A DNA stretch of 64,000 nucleotides from JBGLNJ01 sp034434835 (GTDB lineage Bacteria; Chloroflexota; Anaerolineae; Fen-1058): positions 1 through 64,000 of the forward strand of contig DAOTXX010000099.1 of the NCBI GenBank assembly GCA_034434835.1, given 5' to 3'. Position 1 is the first letter of the stretch; each line of letters opens with the position of its first letter. This document shows positions 36,638-45,134 of this stretch, piece after piece. The translations under genes were made by a program, and so were the position numbers. Under the pieces are notes generated by a model that ran no database searches, was not told the DNA's origin, and was given only the letters and a program-made list of their open reading frames with translations.

Positions 36638-37293
36638 TACCGGCACACGTCGTGGAGTGAGCAATAGTCACAGGCGCTCCCTTGCGCGCTCAGGTTTTCG
36701 CCCATGCCGACGACGAGCGACAGCGATTTGAGCGGGTACATCATGTACGAGTCCTTGAGCGTGACGCCGATCTGCTCTGCGCCCACCAGGTCGAACAAAT
36801 TGCGCTGCGCTTCCACCGGCCAGTCCGGGTCGCCGGGGCTGAAGGGGATGCTCGTCGTCAGGCCACGCTCGCGCGCCATCTCCTCGAACATGCGGCACGT
36901 GCGCTGCGAAAGCTCTTCCACCGCCGCCGAGCCGACGCCGTCGAGCACGGTCGCTTCCACCTGCTGCCCGTCCATAAACATTGCGCGGGCAGCTTCTTCC
37001 AACTGCGGGCCGATGGTGCACACGGCCACAGCGATCTGCTTTGCGCCGCCCAGCGCCCCGGCCAGCCGCGCACTTGTAAGCGACACGCGGGGCGAGAGAA
37101 CCAGTCGCTCGTGGCGCACCTCGGCGATGTCGAAAATGTCATAGGCCACCGCCGGAATGAGCAGCGGGCGCGCGCGCTCGATCATGGCGGCGGTTAGCTC
37201 GCGCAATGCCGGACGCGCCTTGGCCGGGTCGCCGCCTTGGCCGCGCAGTGCGAGATCGAGTTCGAGCGTCAGGTCGAATAGTCGAGTAGTCAT
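36580..37293 (-). CDS. MetH-activation-domain-like protein (corrinoid-associated)
   Basis: The 237-residue product resembles the stand-alone vitamin B12-dependent methionine synthase activation-domain family found beside RACo proteins in corrinoid methyltransferase systems. It shows AVCTIGPQLEEAARAMF, LDGVGSAAVEELSQRTCRMF, TSIPFSPGDPDWPVEAQRNL, LKDSYMMYPLKSLSLVVGMG and a terminal Cys cluster CDYCSLHDVC. The last 13 or so residues come from a heptad repeat array and are probably junk tail. The start at 37,293 was chosen because the 28 residues before it translate the inverted-repeat element. It is 20 bp upstream of the RACo-like gene, and the two likely work together. Confidence 0.8.
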   Translation of the reverse strand: MTTRLFDLTLELDLALRGQGGDPAKARPALRELTAAMIERARPLLIPAVAYDIFDIAEVRHERLVLSPRVSLTSARLAGALGGAKQIAVAVCTIGPQLEEAARAMFMDGQQVEATVLDGVGSAAVEELSQRTCRMFEEMARERGLTTSIPFSPGDPDWPVEAQRNLFDLVGAEQIGVTLKDSYMMYPLKSLSLVVGMGENLSAQGSACDYCSLHDVCRYRQVSSVERQASNVMTFHV

Positions 37294-37596
37294 GTAGTCA
37301 CATGGTTGATGATACTGATCGCCTTTCAGATTTGTGAATTTCAGCGGCTCGTAGTAGCGACTTGAGTCGCTTGCCAACCTGGACGACTAAAGTCGTCACT
37401 ACGGGCCAATTCACAAAATCCAAGTGCGCTCCGTATAGTCTCATAGTTGGCGTCTGGCTATCCTGCCATCAAACTGCCGGACTGACCGACTAGATTATAT
37501 CACGGTTGCCGAGGCCGCCAGAGTTCATCCCCTGTTGCCAACACCCCTGAATTGTGCTAAAGTTAGTCTGCGCTCCCCACGACAGGAGGGATAACG
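37294..37596. other. Divergent intergenic region with MITE copy B
   Basis: This 303-bp gap between divergent genes is mostly the 126-bp element at 37,312-37,437. The remaining part holds the AGGAGGG ribosome site (37,584-37,590) of the next gene. No clear promoter could be fixed. Confidence 0.6.
37312..37437 (-). repeat. MITE-like element, copy B of a perfect inverted pair
   Basis: Exact reverse complement of 34,579-34,704 over 126 bp. The two copies flank the corrinoid pair. Confidence 0.92.
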
Positions 37597-38733
37597 TTGG
37601 CTGAACGAATCCTCATTGTGGACGACGACCGGGATAGCCTGCGGCTGATTGGCTTGATGCTGCAGCGCCGTGGATACCAGGTCAGCGTGGCGCAAAACGG
37701 GGCGCAGGCACTGGCCAAGGCCGAAAGCGAAAAGCCGGACCTGATCATCCTGGACGTGATGATGCCAGACATTGACGGCTACGAGGTCTGCCGCCGTCTG
37801 AGGATGAACCCGGAAACTGCGCACGCGCCGATCATCATGTTCACGGCCAAGACCCAGGTCACGGACAAGGTGGCAGGATTTCAGGCCGGAGCCGACGACT
37901 ATCTCACCAAACCCATTCACCCTGCCGAGTTGGCCAGCCGCGTCGAATCTGCGCTGATGCGGTCGGCGCGCCTGCGCGAGTCGGCCCAGGCCGCGCCGAC
38001 GCACGTGATCGGTTTCCTCGGCAGCAAAGGCGGCGTCGGCACCAGCACTGTCGCATTGAACGTCGCCGTGGCGCTGGCTCAGCCCGAAGTCGGGCAGGGC
38101 AAGCGCGTGATTCTGGCTGAGCTGACGCCGGGGTCGGGGACGATTGGGCTGCAGTTGGGCTTTATTAACCCGACTGGCTTGTCTACGCTGCTGACCAAGC
38201 CCAACGAAGAATTGGACGCCCGGCTGGTCGAGTCGCAGTTGACCCCTCACTCCAGCGGCGTCCGCCTGATGCTGGCTCCGATTGAGCCTCGGACCGGGCC
38301 CTTGCCGATTCAGCAAGTCGAGACTATTATCCGCCACCTGATCCGGATGAGCGATTATCTGTTGCTCGAGCTGGGATCGGACCTGGACAAGGCTGTGTGC
38401 GCGGCGATTCAGTCGTGCAGTTATATTGTCTTGGTGACCGAGCCGCAGCGCGTCTCGATCACGCTGGCGCAGGCGATGATGGCCCGGCTCGCGGCGATGA
38501 ACGTCTTGCGCGAAAGGATCGGTTTGGTGCTGTTCAACCGCTCGCCTTCAGCAGCCAGCTTGACCAAGACCACCATCGAGGGATTGATGGGCGAAGTGGT
38601 GTCCGTGATCCCCCCTGCACCTGAGTTGGCGTTCCAGGCCGCCGAGATGGGTGCGCCGTTGTATTCGATGCAGCCCGGCAGCATCCTGGCCGGGCAGATT
38701 CGCGACCTGGCCCGGCTTGTTGCGACGAAATGA
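37597..38733 (+). CDS. Response regulator receiver fused to CpaE/MinD-like ATPase
   Basis: Residues 1-120 are a receiver domain with the phospho-acceptor Asp53 (LIILDVMMPD), the acidic cluster DDD at 9-11 and Lys105 (YLTKP). Residues 135-378 are a MinD/ParA-like P-loop domain with the deviant Walker A GSKGGVGTSTVAL, as in CpaE, which locates pilus machinery. Some signature residues of active MinD are weak (LAELTPGSGTIGLQLG lacks the usual DxD). Start is TTG at 37,597, 6 nt after AGGAGGG. It overlaps the sirtuin gene by ATGA. A role linking two-component signalling to polar or pilus placement is inferred from the family; no pilus genes are nearby. Confidence 0.9.
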   Translation: MAERILIVDDDRDSLRLIGLMLQRRGYQVSVAQNGAQALAKAESEKPDLIILDVMMPDIDGYEVCRRLRMNPETAHAPIIMFTAKTQVTDKVAGFQAGADDYLTKPIHPAELASRVESALMRSARLRESAQAAPTHVIGFLGSKGGVGTSTVALNVAVALAQPEVGQGKRVILAELTPGSGTIGLQLGFINPTGLSTLLTKPNEELDARLVESQLTPHSSGVRLMLAPIEPRTGPLPIQQVETIIRHLIRMSDYLLLELGSDLDKAVCAAIQSCSYIVLVTEPQRVSITLAQAMMARLAAMNVLRERIGLVLFNRSPSAASLTKTTIEGLMGEVVSVIPPAPELAFQAAEMGAPLYSMQPGSILAGQIRDLARLVATK

Positions 38734-39488
38734 ATCCGATCGATCATGCTGCCGACTTGCTGCGCCGGGCACGCCACGCGGTCGCGTTGACCGGGGCGGG
38801 CGTTTCCACCGGCTCCGGCATCCCTGACTTTCGCAGCCCCGGCAGCGGCATCTGGGAGCACGTAGACCCGCTCGAGGTCGCCTCCATCTTTGCCTTCCGC
38901 CGCAAGCCCGAGGTGTTCTTTGATTGGATTCGTCCGCTGACACGATTGATGTTGGAAGCGCAGCCCAACCCGGCGCATCTGGCTTTGGCACAGCTTGAGC
39001 GCGCCCATCTGCTTCAGGCGATCATTACCCAGAACATTGATGGCCTTCACCAAAAAGCAGGCAGTTGCCATGTGCTGGAGGTTCACGGCCACATGCGCGA
39101 GGCCACCTGCATGCGTTGCTACCGGGTCTTTGCCAGCGACCTGTTCATTGACGCCTTTCTTGCCGATGGCAAGATCCCCATGTGTCCGGCATGTGGCAAT
39201 ATCCTGAAGCCGAATACGATCTTGTACGGCGAGCAGCTCCCGGCACTCGTCATCCAAGAGGCGCTGCGCCACGCTCGCCAGTGTGATGTGATGCTCGTCG
39301 CCGGATCGTCCCTTGAAGTTGCGCCCGCGTCCGAGCTGCCGCGCCTGGCGCATGAACGCGGCGCGCATGTGATCCTGATCAACTTGCAGCCGACATACCT
39401 GGACGATGAAGCCGACGTGCACATTCATGCCGACGTGACCCAGGTCTTGCCCCAAGTGGTTCGAGCGTGTGGATTGCCCTTCCCATGA
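38730..39488 (+). CDS. cobB: Sir2-family NAD-dependent protein deacylase (sirtuin)
   Basis: Sirtuins remove acyl groups from lysines using NAD. The 252-residue protein has the NAD pocket ALTGAGVSTGSGIPDFRSPG, TQNIDGLHQKAGS with the catalytic region His in EVHGH, and a four-Cys zinc site (CMRCYRVF and CPACGNIL). Then VAGSSLEVAPASELP and the C-terminal NLQPTYLDDEADVHIHADV complete the fold. Its ATG overlaps the stop of the receiver/ATPase gene (ATGA, 38,730-38,733), and its own stop overlaps the kinase ATG. Coupling of a sirtuin between a receiver protein and a kinase is unusual. Confidence 0.95.
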   Translation: MNPIDHAADLLRRARHAVALTGAGVSTGSGIPDFRSPGSGIWEHVDPLEVASIFAFRRKPEVFFDWIRPLTRLMLEAQPNPAHLALAQLERAHLLQAIITQNIDGLHQKAGSCHVLEVHGHMREATCMRCYRVFASDLFIDAFLADGKIPMCPACGNILKPNTILYGEQLPALVIQEALRHARQCDVMLVAGSSLEVAPASELPRLAHERGAHVILINLQPTYLDDEADVHIHADVTQVLPQVVRACGLPFP

Positions 39489-40696
39489 GCAAAGGTGAGC
39501 TTGGCCCGGCCGAATTGCAGAATCGTCTCGCCCAGCTCGAAACGCTGTTGGTGTTGAGCCGCGTCCTGTCCTCGACGCTCGACCTGCCCACGCTGCTCGA
39601 TCTGATCGTCAACTCGGGGCGCGAGATGATTGACTGTGTGGCCTGCTCGCTGTTGCTTTTGGATAGCAGGAGCGGCGAGTTGTACTTTGAGGCCGCCAGC
39701 GGCGGCGCCCAGGAGATCAAGCGCGTCGTCGTCCCGTTGGATTCCAGCGTGGCCGGTTGGGTGTGCCGCACGGGCAAAGCGATCGTCATCGGCGACGCCA
39801 GCCAGGATGTCCGTTTTTACCGTCAGGCCGATATTGAAAGCTCATTCACTACGCACTCGATCCTGGCCGTTCCCCTCAAGGTCAAGGACAAGATCATCGG
39901 CTGCCTGGAAGCTGTTAACAAGCGGGGCGGCGTACCGTTCGGCGAGGATGACACCGAGATCCTCACCACGCTTGCCTCGCAGGCCGCTGTGGCGATCCAG
40001 AATGCGCGCCTGTTCGAGCAAAGCGATCAGATCGCGCAGATGGTACACGAGCTGCGCACGCCCTTGACGGGCATTGTCGCCTACAGCGAGCTGATGATGC
40101 ACCCCGACCTCCCGCCCGACATGATCGCCGAATCCGCTCGCACGATCTACTCAGAGGCCACCCGGCTGGCCAAGTTCATCAACGACTTTCTCGAACTGGC
40201 GCGGCTTGAATCCGGGCGCGCGCGTATCTCTTGCCAGGCGGTGGACATGCGCTTTATCGTGCGCGAGACGGTGCAATTGATGCAGCCTCAAGCCGCCGAG
40301 TCTGGCCTCGCGTTGGCCGGGCAGATTCCCGATCAGGTGTCCATGGTGCGCGGCGACCCGGCCCGGCTCAAGCAGATTCTGATCAACCTGGTGAGCAACG
40401 CGATCAAATACAATCGCCCGGGCGGGCGCGTGGATGTGATTGCCGAGCCACGCGAGAAGGACCTGCTGGTCAAGGTGTGTGACACTGGCAAGGGCATTTC
40501 GCCAGAGGCCTTGCCCCACCTGTTTGAACGATTCTATCGCGTGCCCGATTCAGAAGGCTGGGCGCAGGGGACGGGCTTGGGGCTGTGCATCGTCAAGCAA
40601 TTGGTCGAAGCGCACGGAGGGCGTATCGAAGTCGAAAGCCAGGTGGGCATCGGCACCACGATATCGTTCTCGGTGCCGCTCATGCCGATCTCGTGA
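39485..40696 (+). CDS. GAF-domain sensor histidine kinase
   Basis: The 403-residue protein has a GAF domain (about residues 20-180) with no membrane segment, so it is cytosolic. HisKA follows with the phospho-acceptor His188 in MVHELRTPLTGI. The ATPase domain has the N box (ILINLVSNAIKY), G1 (VCDTGKGI), F box and G2 (GTGLGLCIVKQLVEAHGG). ATG at 39,485 overlaps the sirtuin stop (ATGA). The likely partner receiver is the first gene of the same operon. The ligand of the GAF domain is unknown. The TGA stop lies in the first unit of a heptad array. Confidence 0.93.
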   Translation: MSKGELGPAELQNRLAQLETLLVLSRVLSSTLDLPTLLDLIVNSGREMIDCVACSLLLLDSRSGELYFEAASGGAQEIKRVVVPLDSSVAGWVCRTGKAIVIGDASQDVRFYRQADIESSFTTHSILAVPLKVKDKIIGCLEAVNKRGGVPFGEDDTEILTTLASQAAVAIQNARLFEQSDQIAQMVHELRTPLTGIVAYSELMMHPDLPPDMIAESARTIYSEATRLAKFINDFLELARLESGRARISCQAVDMRFIVRETVQLMQPQAAESGLALAGQIPDQVSMVRGDPARLKQILINLVSNAIKYNRPGGRVDVIAEPREKDLLVKVCDTGKGISPEALPHLFERFYRVPDSEGWAQGTGLGLCIVKQLVEAHGGRIEVESQVGIGTTISFSVPLMPIS

Positions 40697-40738
40697 AACG
40701 TCGAGCGTCAAACGTCATGACGTTTCACGTTTGACTCA
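40693..40738. repeat. Heptad array between convergent genes, holding both stop codons
   Basis: GTGAAAC, GTCGAGC, GTCAAAC units, a CGTCATGACG centre, then inverted words TTTCACG and TTTGAC. The kinase stop (TGA 40,694-40,696) and the dehydrogenase stop (40,736-40,738 on minus) both fall within it, so it may fold as a shared hairpin. Confidence 0.8.
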
Positions 40739-41698
40739 GGGTTCGATCAACACCTTGAGTGCTCCCCGCTGTCCTGCTCGCTCGAACGCGGCCACCCCCT
40801 TGCTCAACGGGTAACGGGCGCGGATGAGCGAGGTTACGTCCACAAGCCTCTGCTCCAACAGGCGCAGCGCGGGTTCAAACGGCCCGCAGCGCGAGCCGAC
40901 CAGCGTCACTTCATCCACGACGACCATCGTGAGGTTTGCCTCTATCGCGCCGTGATAGGTGGATTTGAGGACAATCGCCCCACGCGGGCGCACGAGCTGC
41001 CGCGCCGTAGCATAGCCTTCCGGCGTGCCGGTCGCTTCGACGACGAGGTCGAATAGACCTGACAGGTTTCCGAAACCTGTCAGGTCTTGCATCGTGTGGA
41101 TTCCTCGCCGTGCCAGAATCTCTAGCGATGCTTCGTGCCGACCGATCACATGCAGGTCGCAGCCGGTGAGTTGCAGCACTTGGGCGCACAGCAAGCCCAG
41201 TTTGCCATCCCCCAATACGACGACGCGATCCGTCGGCCGGATGTGAACCGCCTGTGTGATCTCGCATGCAGCCGCCAGCGGCTCGGTGAACACGGCGGCC
41301 TCATCGGACACGCTTTCCGGCACACGGTGTAGATTCACGACCGGCAGGCGCAGATATTCCGCAAACGCTCCATCGCGCCCGGCGATGCCCAGCGTCGTCC
41401 GATGAGGGCAGTGCGTGGGACGATTGGCCCGGCAGGTGTCGCATTGGCCGCACGCCGCATTGATCTCGCCGACGATGCGCTGGCCGATTAGCTCTGGCGC
41501 CGTCTGACATTGTTCCACGATGCCGACGAACTCGTGGCCGGGCACTCCTATGAATGACATGTAACCGCGCTCGAGTTCCAGATCGGTATTGCAAATGCCG
41601 GCCAGCCTTACGCGCACCAGTGCTTCGTCAGATTGGGGACTGGGCATTGGGTATTCTTCTCGGAACGAGAGTGTCTTGTCGAGATAAAGAGCGCGCAT
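40736..41698 (-). CDS. Zinc-dependent medium-chain alcohol dehydrogenase family protein
   Basis: The 320-residue protein shows the MDR layout. The catalytic zinc site has Cys in AGICNTDLELERGY and His-Glu in GHEFVG. The structural zinc Cys-4 is in CGQCDTCRANRPTHC, and the NAD-binding VVLGDGKLGLLCAQVL is present. Substrate is unknown; threonine/sorbitol-like dehydrogenases are the nearest look-alikes. A perfect 33-bp palindrome (41,055-41,087) lies inside the gene and is read in frame as 11 residues (DLTGFGNLSGL) in the Rossmann half. RBS AGAGGTC precedes the ATG. The B3/B4 protein gene lies 34 bp upstream, so the two may be cotranscribed. Confidence 0.88.
   Translation of the reverse strand: MRALYLDKTLSFREEYPMPSPQSDEALVRVRLAGICNTDLELERGYMSFIGVPGHEFVGIVEQCQTAPELIGQRIVGEINAACGQCDTCRANRPTHCPHRTTLGIAGRDGAFAEYLRLPVVNLHRVPESVSDEAAVFTEPLAAACEITQAVHIRPTDRVVVLGDGKLGLLCAQVLQLTGCDLHVIGRHEASLEILARRGIHTMQDLTGFGNLSGLFDLVVEATGTPEGYATARQLVRPRGAIVLKSTYHGAIEANLTMVVVDEVTLVGSRCGPFEPALRLLEQRLVDVTSLIRARYPLSKGVAAFERAGQRGALKVLIEP
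41055..41087. repeat. Palindromic element inserted in frame in the dehydrogenase gene
   Basis: AGACCTGACAGGTTTC and GAAACCTGTCAGGTCT form a perfect 16-bp palindrome with a 1-nt centre. The length of 33 nt preserves the reading frame. Confidence 0.85.
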
Positions 41699-41732
41699 TC
41701 TGACCTCTGATTTCCAACGTCCGGTATCCGAT

Positions 41733-42428
41733 TCAAACCTCGATAGTGGGCGATTCTGCCGCTAAATATTTGCACTCGGCGGTTGCGCCGCAAAACGTGC
41801 GCGTCCAGCCCGCCAGCTCCTCGCAGATGCTCTCGATCTCGGCGAGCGTCACCGGCGGCAGGCCATCTACGTTGATGGCAATGTGCGTCGAGTCGCGCGT
41901 GAGCTTGGTGAACTCGGCCTGTCGCCAGGTCCAGCGGCGGCACAGCACGGTCTTGCCGGAAAGGTACACGACCTCACCCGGTTCGGGATACTCGACTTCG
42001 GTCGTGCCGAACGGGGTAAAGGTCTCATCGCCTTGAGCAAAGCCCAACCACAGCGGTTCGGTGCACACACCCACGTCGTGACCGCCGATCGGGACGATGT
42101 TTTTGAGTGAAGCGATATTGCACAACGCGGCCAGCGTATTGATGTAGGGGAGCTCGCCGCCTTTGCGCACGCGCTTGACCATCGCCTCGATGGACGAAGG
42201 ATACTTGCTGGGGCGCGCGCCGAACGCGGCATACGCGGCTCGCCACGCAGCAAGGTTTGGATGATCGTCCAGGTTGGCCCGCTCGCGCAATGTCTCTTGC
42301 GTTTTCTTGAGCATCCGCGCGGTTTCGTCAATCGGCCCTTCGAGGACGATGGCATGGGTCAAGACGACGACCCCGCGCACGTAGCCAGGATAGCGGTGGA
42401 ACAGTTCAGGGGCAACGCTATAGAGCAT
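41733..42428 (-). CDS. B3/B4 domain protein (PheT-like tRNA-binding fold)
   Basis: The 231-residue product matches the stand-alone B3/B4 family, related to the domain of phenylalanyl-tRNA synthetase beta that edits or binds tRNA. Seen: DHPNLAAWRAAYAAFGARPSKYPSSIEAMVKRV, then PYINTLAALCNIASLKNIVPIGGHDV and EPGEVVYLSGKTVLCRRWTWRQ. These free-standing proteins are thought to act in trans-editing or nucleic-acid binding, but most are untested. The start ATG at 42,428 has AGAGGCAG upstream. It lies just upstream of the dehydrogenase gene. Family assignment is good; the exact role is unknown. Confidence 0.85.
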   Translation of the reverse strand: MLYSVAPELFHRYPGYVRGVVVLTHAIVLEGPIDETARMLKKTQETLRERANLDDHPNLAAWRAAYAAFGARPSKYPSSIEAMVKRVRKGGELPYINTLAALCNIASLKNIVPIGGHDVGVCTEPLWLGFAQGDETFTPFGTTEVEYPEPGEVVYLSGKTVLCRRWTWRQAEFTKLTRDSTHIAINVDGLPPVTLAEIESICEELAGWTRTFCGATAECKYLAAESPTIEV

Positions 42429-42515
42429 GCTCTGCCTCTATTAAACGCCAGGACGCAAAGACAGAAACCCGTTTTCTCGGAGAAAACGGGTTTCTCTATT
42501 GAATCGGAACGGGTG

Positions 42516-43466
42516 CTAGGCCTGCACCTGGCGCGCGCGGCGCAGGCCGAACAGCGTGCGAAATTCGCCCAGCTCCCACGAGACGACCAGTGGCACTGCG
42601 TTGCACAGCGAGGCGTACGTGCCGCTCATCAGGCCAACCAACATGACGGCGATGAATTGCTTGATCGTCGCACCGCCGAACAGCAGGATGCACACCATGA
42701 CAAAGATGGCGTTGAGCTGCGTGGTCAGCGAACGCTGCAGCGTCTCCAGCAGACTGCGGTTGACGATCATCTCAAACGGCTCGCCGCGCCGCTTGGGGAT
42801 GTTTTCGCGGATGCGGTCATAGACCACAATGGTATCCTGCACGCTAAAGCCGATCACAGTCAGCATCGCCGTCAGGAACAACACGTCCACTTCCCAGCCC
42901 AGGACCACGCCGGCCAGGCTCATCAGCCCGGCCGTCACCAGGACGTTGTGAATCACGGCGATGATGGCGCACGTGGCATAGCGCACCGAATGGGGCACGC
43001 GCCGGAACGCGAACCAGATGAATATCAAGATCACCGCTGCCGTGGCGAGGACAGCCCACAAAGCCGCACGGGTCACCTCGCTGCCGACGGACGGGTTGAC
43101 GTTATCAAACGTCGAGCGGTTCGCGTCCAGCGGCGCGCCCGCGTCATTGAGCGCGGCTTTGAGCTGATTGATCTTGTCGGCCTGCATGAAACTGGCACGC
43201 ACTTGCCAGGTATTATCTTCGACCCGGCCCAGCCGTTGGATGATGGCATTGCCTTCGCCAAAGTTGGCCATTACCGTGCGGATGCCATCTTCGGTGACCG
43301 GCCCGTTAAAGTGGAGCACGAACAGGCTGCCGCCGGTAAAGTCAACGCTCAGGCGCAAGGGCGTGCCAAACGTGACCGTCGAATAGACCATCGCGATCAC
43401 ACCCAGCGTGATGACAGTCAGCGACAGCAGATAAAACCATTTGCGTTTCTCGACCAGGTTGAACAC
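42516..43466 (-). CDS. secF: Protein translocase subunit SecF
   Basis: SecF with SecD uses the proton gradient to complete protein export through SecYEG. The 316-residue protein has TM1 (FYLLSLTVITLGVIAMVYST), the periplasmic region with SVDFTGGSLFVLHF, and five further membrane segments, with GFSVQDTIVVYDRIREN, the RND-family signature. It starts 1 nt after the secD stop, so the two are one unit. A good match in length and layout. Confidence 0.96.
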   Translation of the reverse strand: MFNLVEKRKWFYLLSLTVITLGVIAMVYSTVTFGTPLRLSVDFTGGSLFVLHFNGPVTEDGIRTVMANFGEGNAIIQRLGRVEDNTWQVRASFMQADKINQLKAALNDAGAPLDANRSTFDNVNPSVGSEVTRAALWAVLATAAVILIFIWFAFRRVPHSVRYATCAIIAVIHNVLVTAGLMSLAGVVLGWEVDVLFLTAMLTVIGFSVQDTIVVYDRIRENIPKRRGEPFEMIVNRSLLETLQRSLTTQLNAIFVMVCILLFGGATIKQFIAVMLVGLMSGTYASLCNAVPLVVSWELGEFRTLFGLRRARQVQA

Positions 43467-43467
43467 G

Positions 43468-44997
43468 TTACACCCCCATCAGCCAGCGCCGGTCGCGCAG
43501 TGGTTCACTGAACAGCCGGGTCACCACGCGCAAGAGTGTGCGCGTGACGATGACGGCCGTGAACATGCTGATCATCACGCCCAGGCCGAGTGTGATGGCA
43601 AAGCCTTTGATGATGCTGGCGCTAAAGTTGGAGCCGAACACAAACAGGATGATGCACGTGATGATGGTGGAAAGATTTGAATCGCGGATGGCGGCCCAGG
43701 CGCGCTCAAAGCCCGCCTCGACGGCCGCCTGCAAGCCGCGCCCGGCGCGCAGCTCTTCTTTCATGCGCTCAAAGATCAGGACGTTCGCGTCCACGGCCAT
43801 GCCGGTCGAAAGCAAAAAGCCCGCGATGCCCGGCAGCGTCAGCGTGACGGGGACCAGCTTGTAGATGGCAAACGCCATGGACGCAAAGAGCAACAACGCC
43901 AAGTCGGCCAGCACACCGGGCAGGCGGTAATAAAGCAGCATGAACGTCAGGACGACGATCACGCCGATGATGCCCGCCAGCGTGCTCTGTCGGATCGAGT
44001 CCTGACCGAGCGTCGGTCCGATGCTGCTGCTTTCGGCCACGCGCAAAGCGATGGGCAGGGAACCCGAGCGCAATTGCAGCGCCAGTATTTGAGCGTCCTC
44101 CAGGGTGGCCTGTCCGCCCAGCGTGATCACCCCTTGCCCTTCCGGGATCGCGCTCTTGATGCTGGGGCACGAGACCACCACCTTGTCCAGGACAATGCAC
44201 AAAAAGTATTGTCGCCCGCCCAGCACACTTTCGTTGTGCTCGGCGGTGAACTTGGCAAATACGCCCGTGCCGGATGGCTTGAGCTGGAACGCGACTTCGG
44301 GCTTGTTGAGCTCATCGCGCGTCACGCGCACGGAAGCCAAATCCTTGCCGCTAATGACGGTCGAATAGATTTGCTGCGACGCGGTGAGCGTTTCCGTGCC
44401 GGTCAGCGATGCGGTCGGCGTCAAGGTCTGGGTTGACGTGAGAAGCTCGGTCGGTGTGAGAGGTTGAGTCGGCGTGAGCGTCTGAGTGGGCGTCAGGTCA
44501 CTCGCCGAAGAGATCGTCGTGCGGATGCGTGCGCCTTCTTCGAGCGGAGTATACCCGGCGTCCACAAATTCCAAAAAGGCCTGCTCGCGGATCGTGTCAA
44601 TAGCCAGATCGGGATCGGAGATGCCAGGCAGTTCGACGATGATGCGCCGGTCACCGGATTTTTGCACGAGCGGCTCGGTCACCCCCAGCGCGTCAATGCG
44701 GTTGCGGATGACCTGGAGAGCGGCATCCATATCCTCAGCCGCCACGGAGACGTTGGCTGGCACGTCGGCCTCTAGCAAGACCTTCAAGCCGCCTTGCAGG
44801 TCCAGGCCTTGTGCCACTTTGATCGTGCGGCGCTCTTGCGGTTGCCAGACCAACACTTGGGCCCACCAGGGCATCGAGCGGTCCGACCCGCTCAATCCCT
44901 TGGGGCGCAGGTATTCCAGGTCGGCGGTGTTGACCAGGACAGTCCCCGCCGCCAGGGCGATGATCAAGATCAACCAACCGAAGGTGCGGTCCCTCAT
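43468..44997 (-). CDS. secD: Protein translocase subunit SecD
   Basis: SecD drives the late steps of Sec export. The 509-residue protein begins MRDRTFGWLILIIALAAGT (TM1), then GLDLQGGLKVLLEADVP, the P1 head and the conserved GEGQGVITLGG region (here IPEGQGVITLGGQATLEDA). The membrane half has AGIIGVIVVLTFMLLYYRLPG and GMAVDANVLIFERMKEELRAGR. Between residues 166 and 208 lies a Thr/Pro/Gln/Leu-rich insert built from TPTQTL-like repeats, which is unusual in the periplasmic head and may be a linker. The start at 44,997 drops a 30-residue unrelated extension. Confidence 0.96.
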   Translation of the reverse strand: MRDRTFGWLILIIALAAGTVLVNTADLEYLRPKGLSGSDRSMPWWAQVLVWQPQERRTIKVAQGLDLQGGLKVLLEADVPANVSVAAEDMDAALQVIRNRIDALGVTEPLVQKSGDRRIIVELPGISDPDLAIDTIREQAFLEFVDAGYTPLEEGARIRTTISSASDLTPTQTLTPTQPLTPTELLTSTQTLTPTASLTGTETLTASQQIYSTVISGKDLASVRVTRDELNKPEVAFQLKPSGTGVFAKFTAEHNESVLGGRQYFLCIVLDKVVVSCPSIKSAIPEGQGVITLGGQATLEDAQILALQLRSGSLPIALRVAESSSIGPTLGQDSIRQSTLAGIIGVIVVLTFMLLYYRLPGVLADLALLLFASMAFAIYKLVPVTLTLPGIAGFLLSTGMAVDANVLIFERMKEELRAGRGLQAAVEAGFERAWAAIRDSNLSTIITCIILFVFGSNFSASIIKGFAITLGLGVMISMFTAVIVTRTLLRVVTRLFSEPLRDRRWLMGV

Positions 44998-45118
44998 CCC
45001 TGAATCCTCGTTGCACAAAATAACCGGCCATGGAATGACCGGCCGGCCAGCGAGGCGGATTATAAACGAAGGGGAGATAACTGTCAAACCACGCGGTGGC
45101 GAAAGTGTTAGAATCTGC

Positions 45119-45124
45119 TATAAT
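45119..45124 (+). promoter_or_regulatory. Extended -10 promoter of tRNA-Gly
   Basis: TGC then a perfect TATAAT lies 11 bp before the tRNA 5' end. No consensus -35 is seen, but the TGn extension can substitute for it. Confidence 0.65.
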
Positions 45125-45134
45125 TTGAACACGT

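Noticed and set aside
34579..37437. The corrinoid block as a classical insertion sequence or integron
   Set aside because: There is no transposase or integrase gene and no attachment-site pattern; only the flanking inverted repeats are supported.
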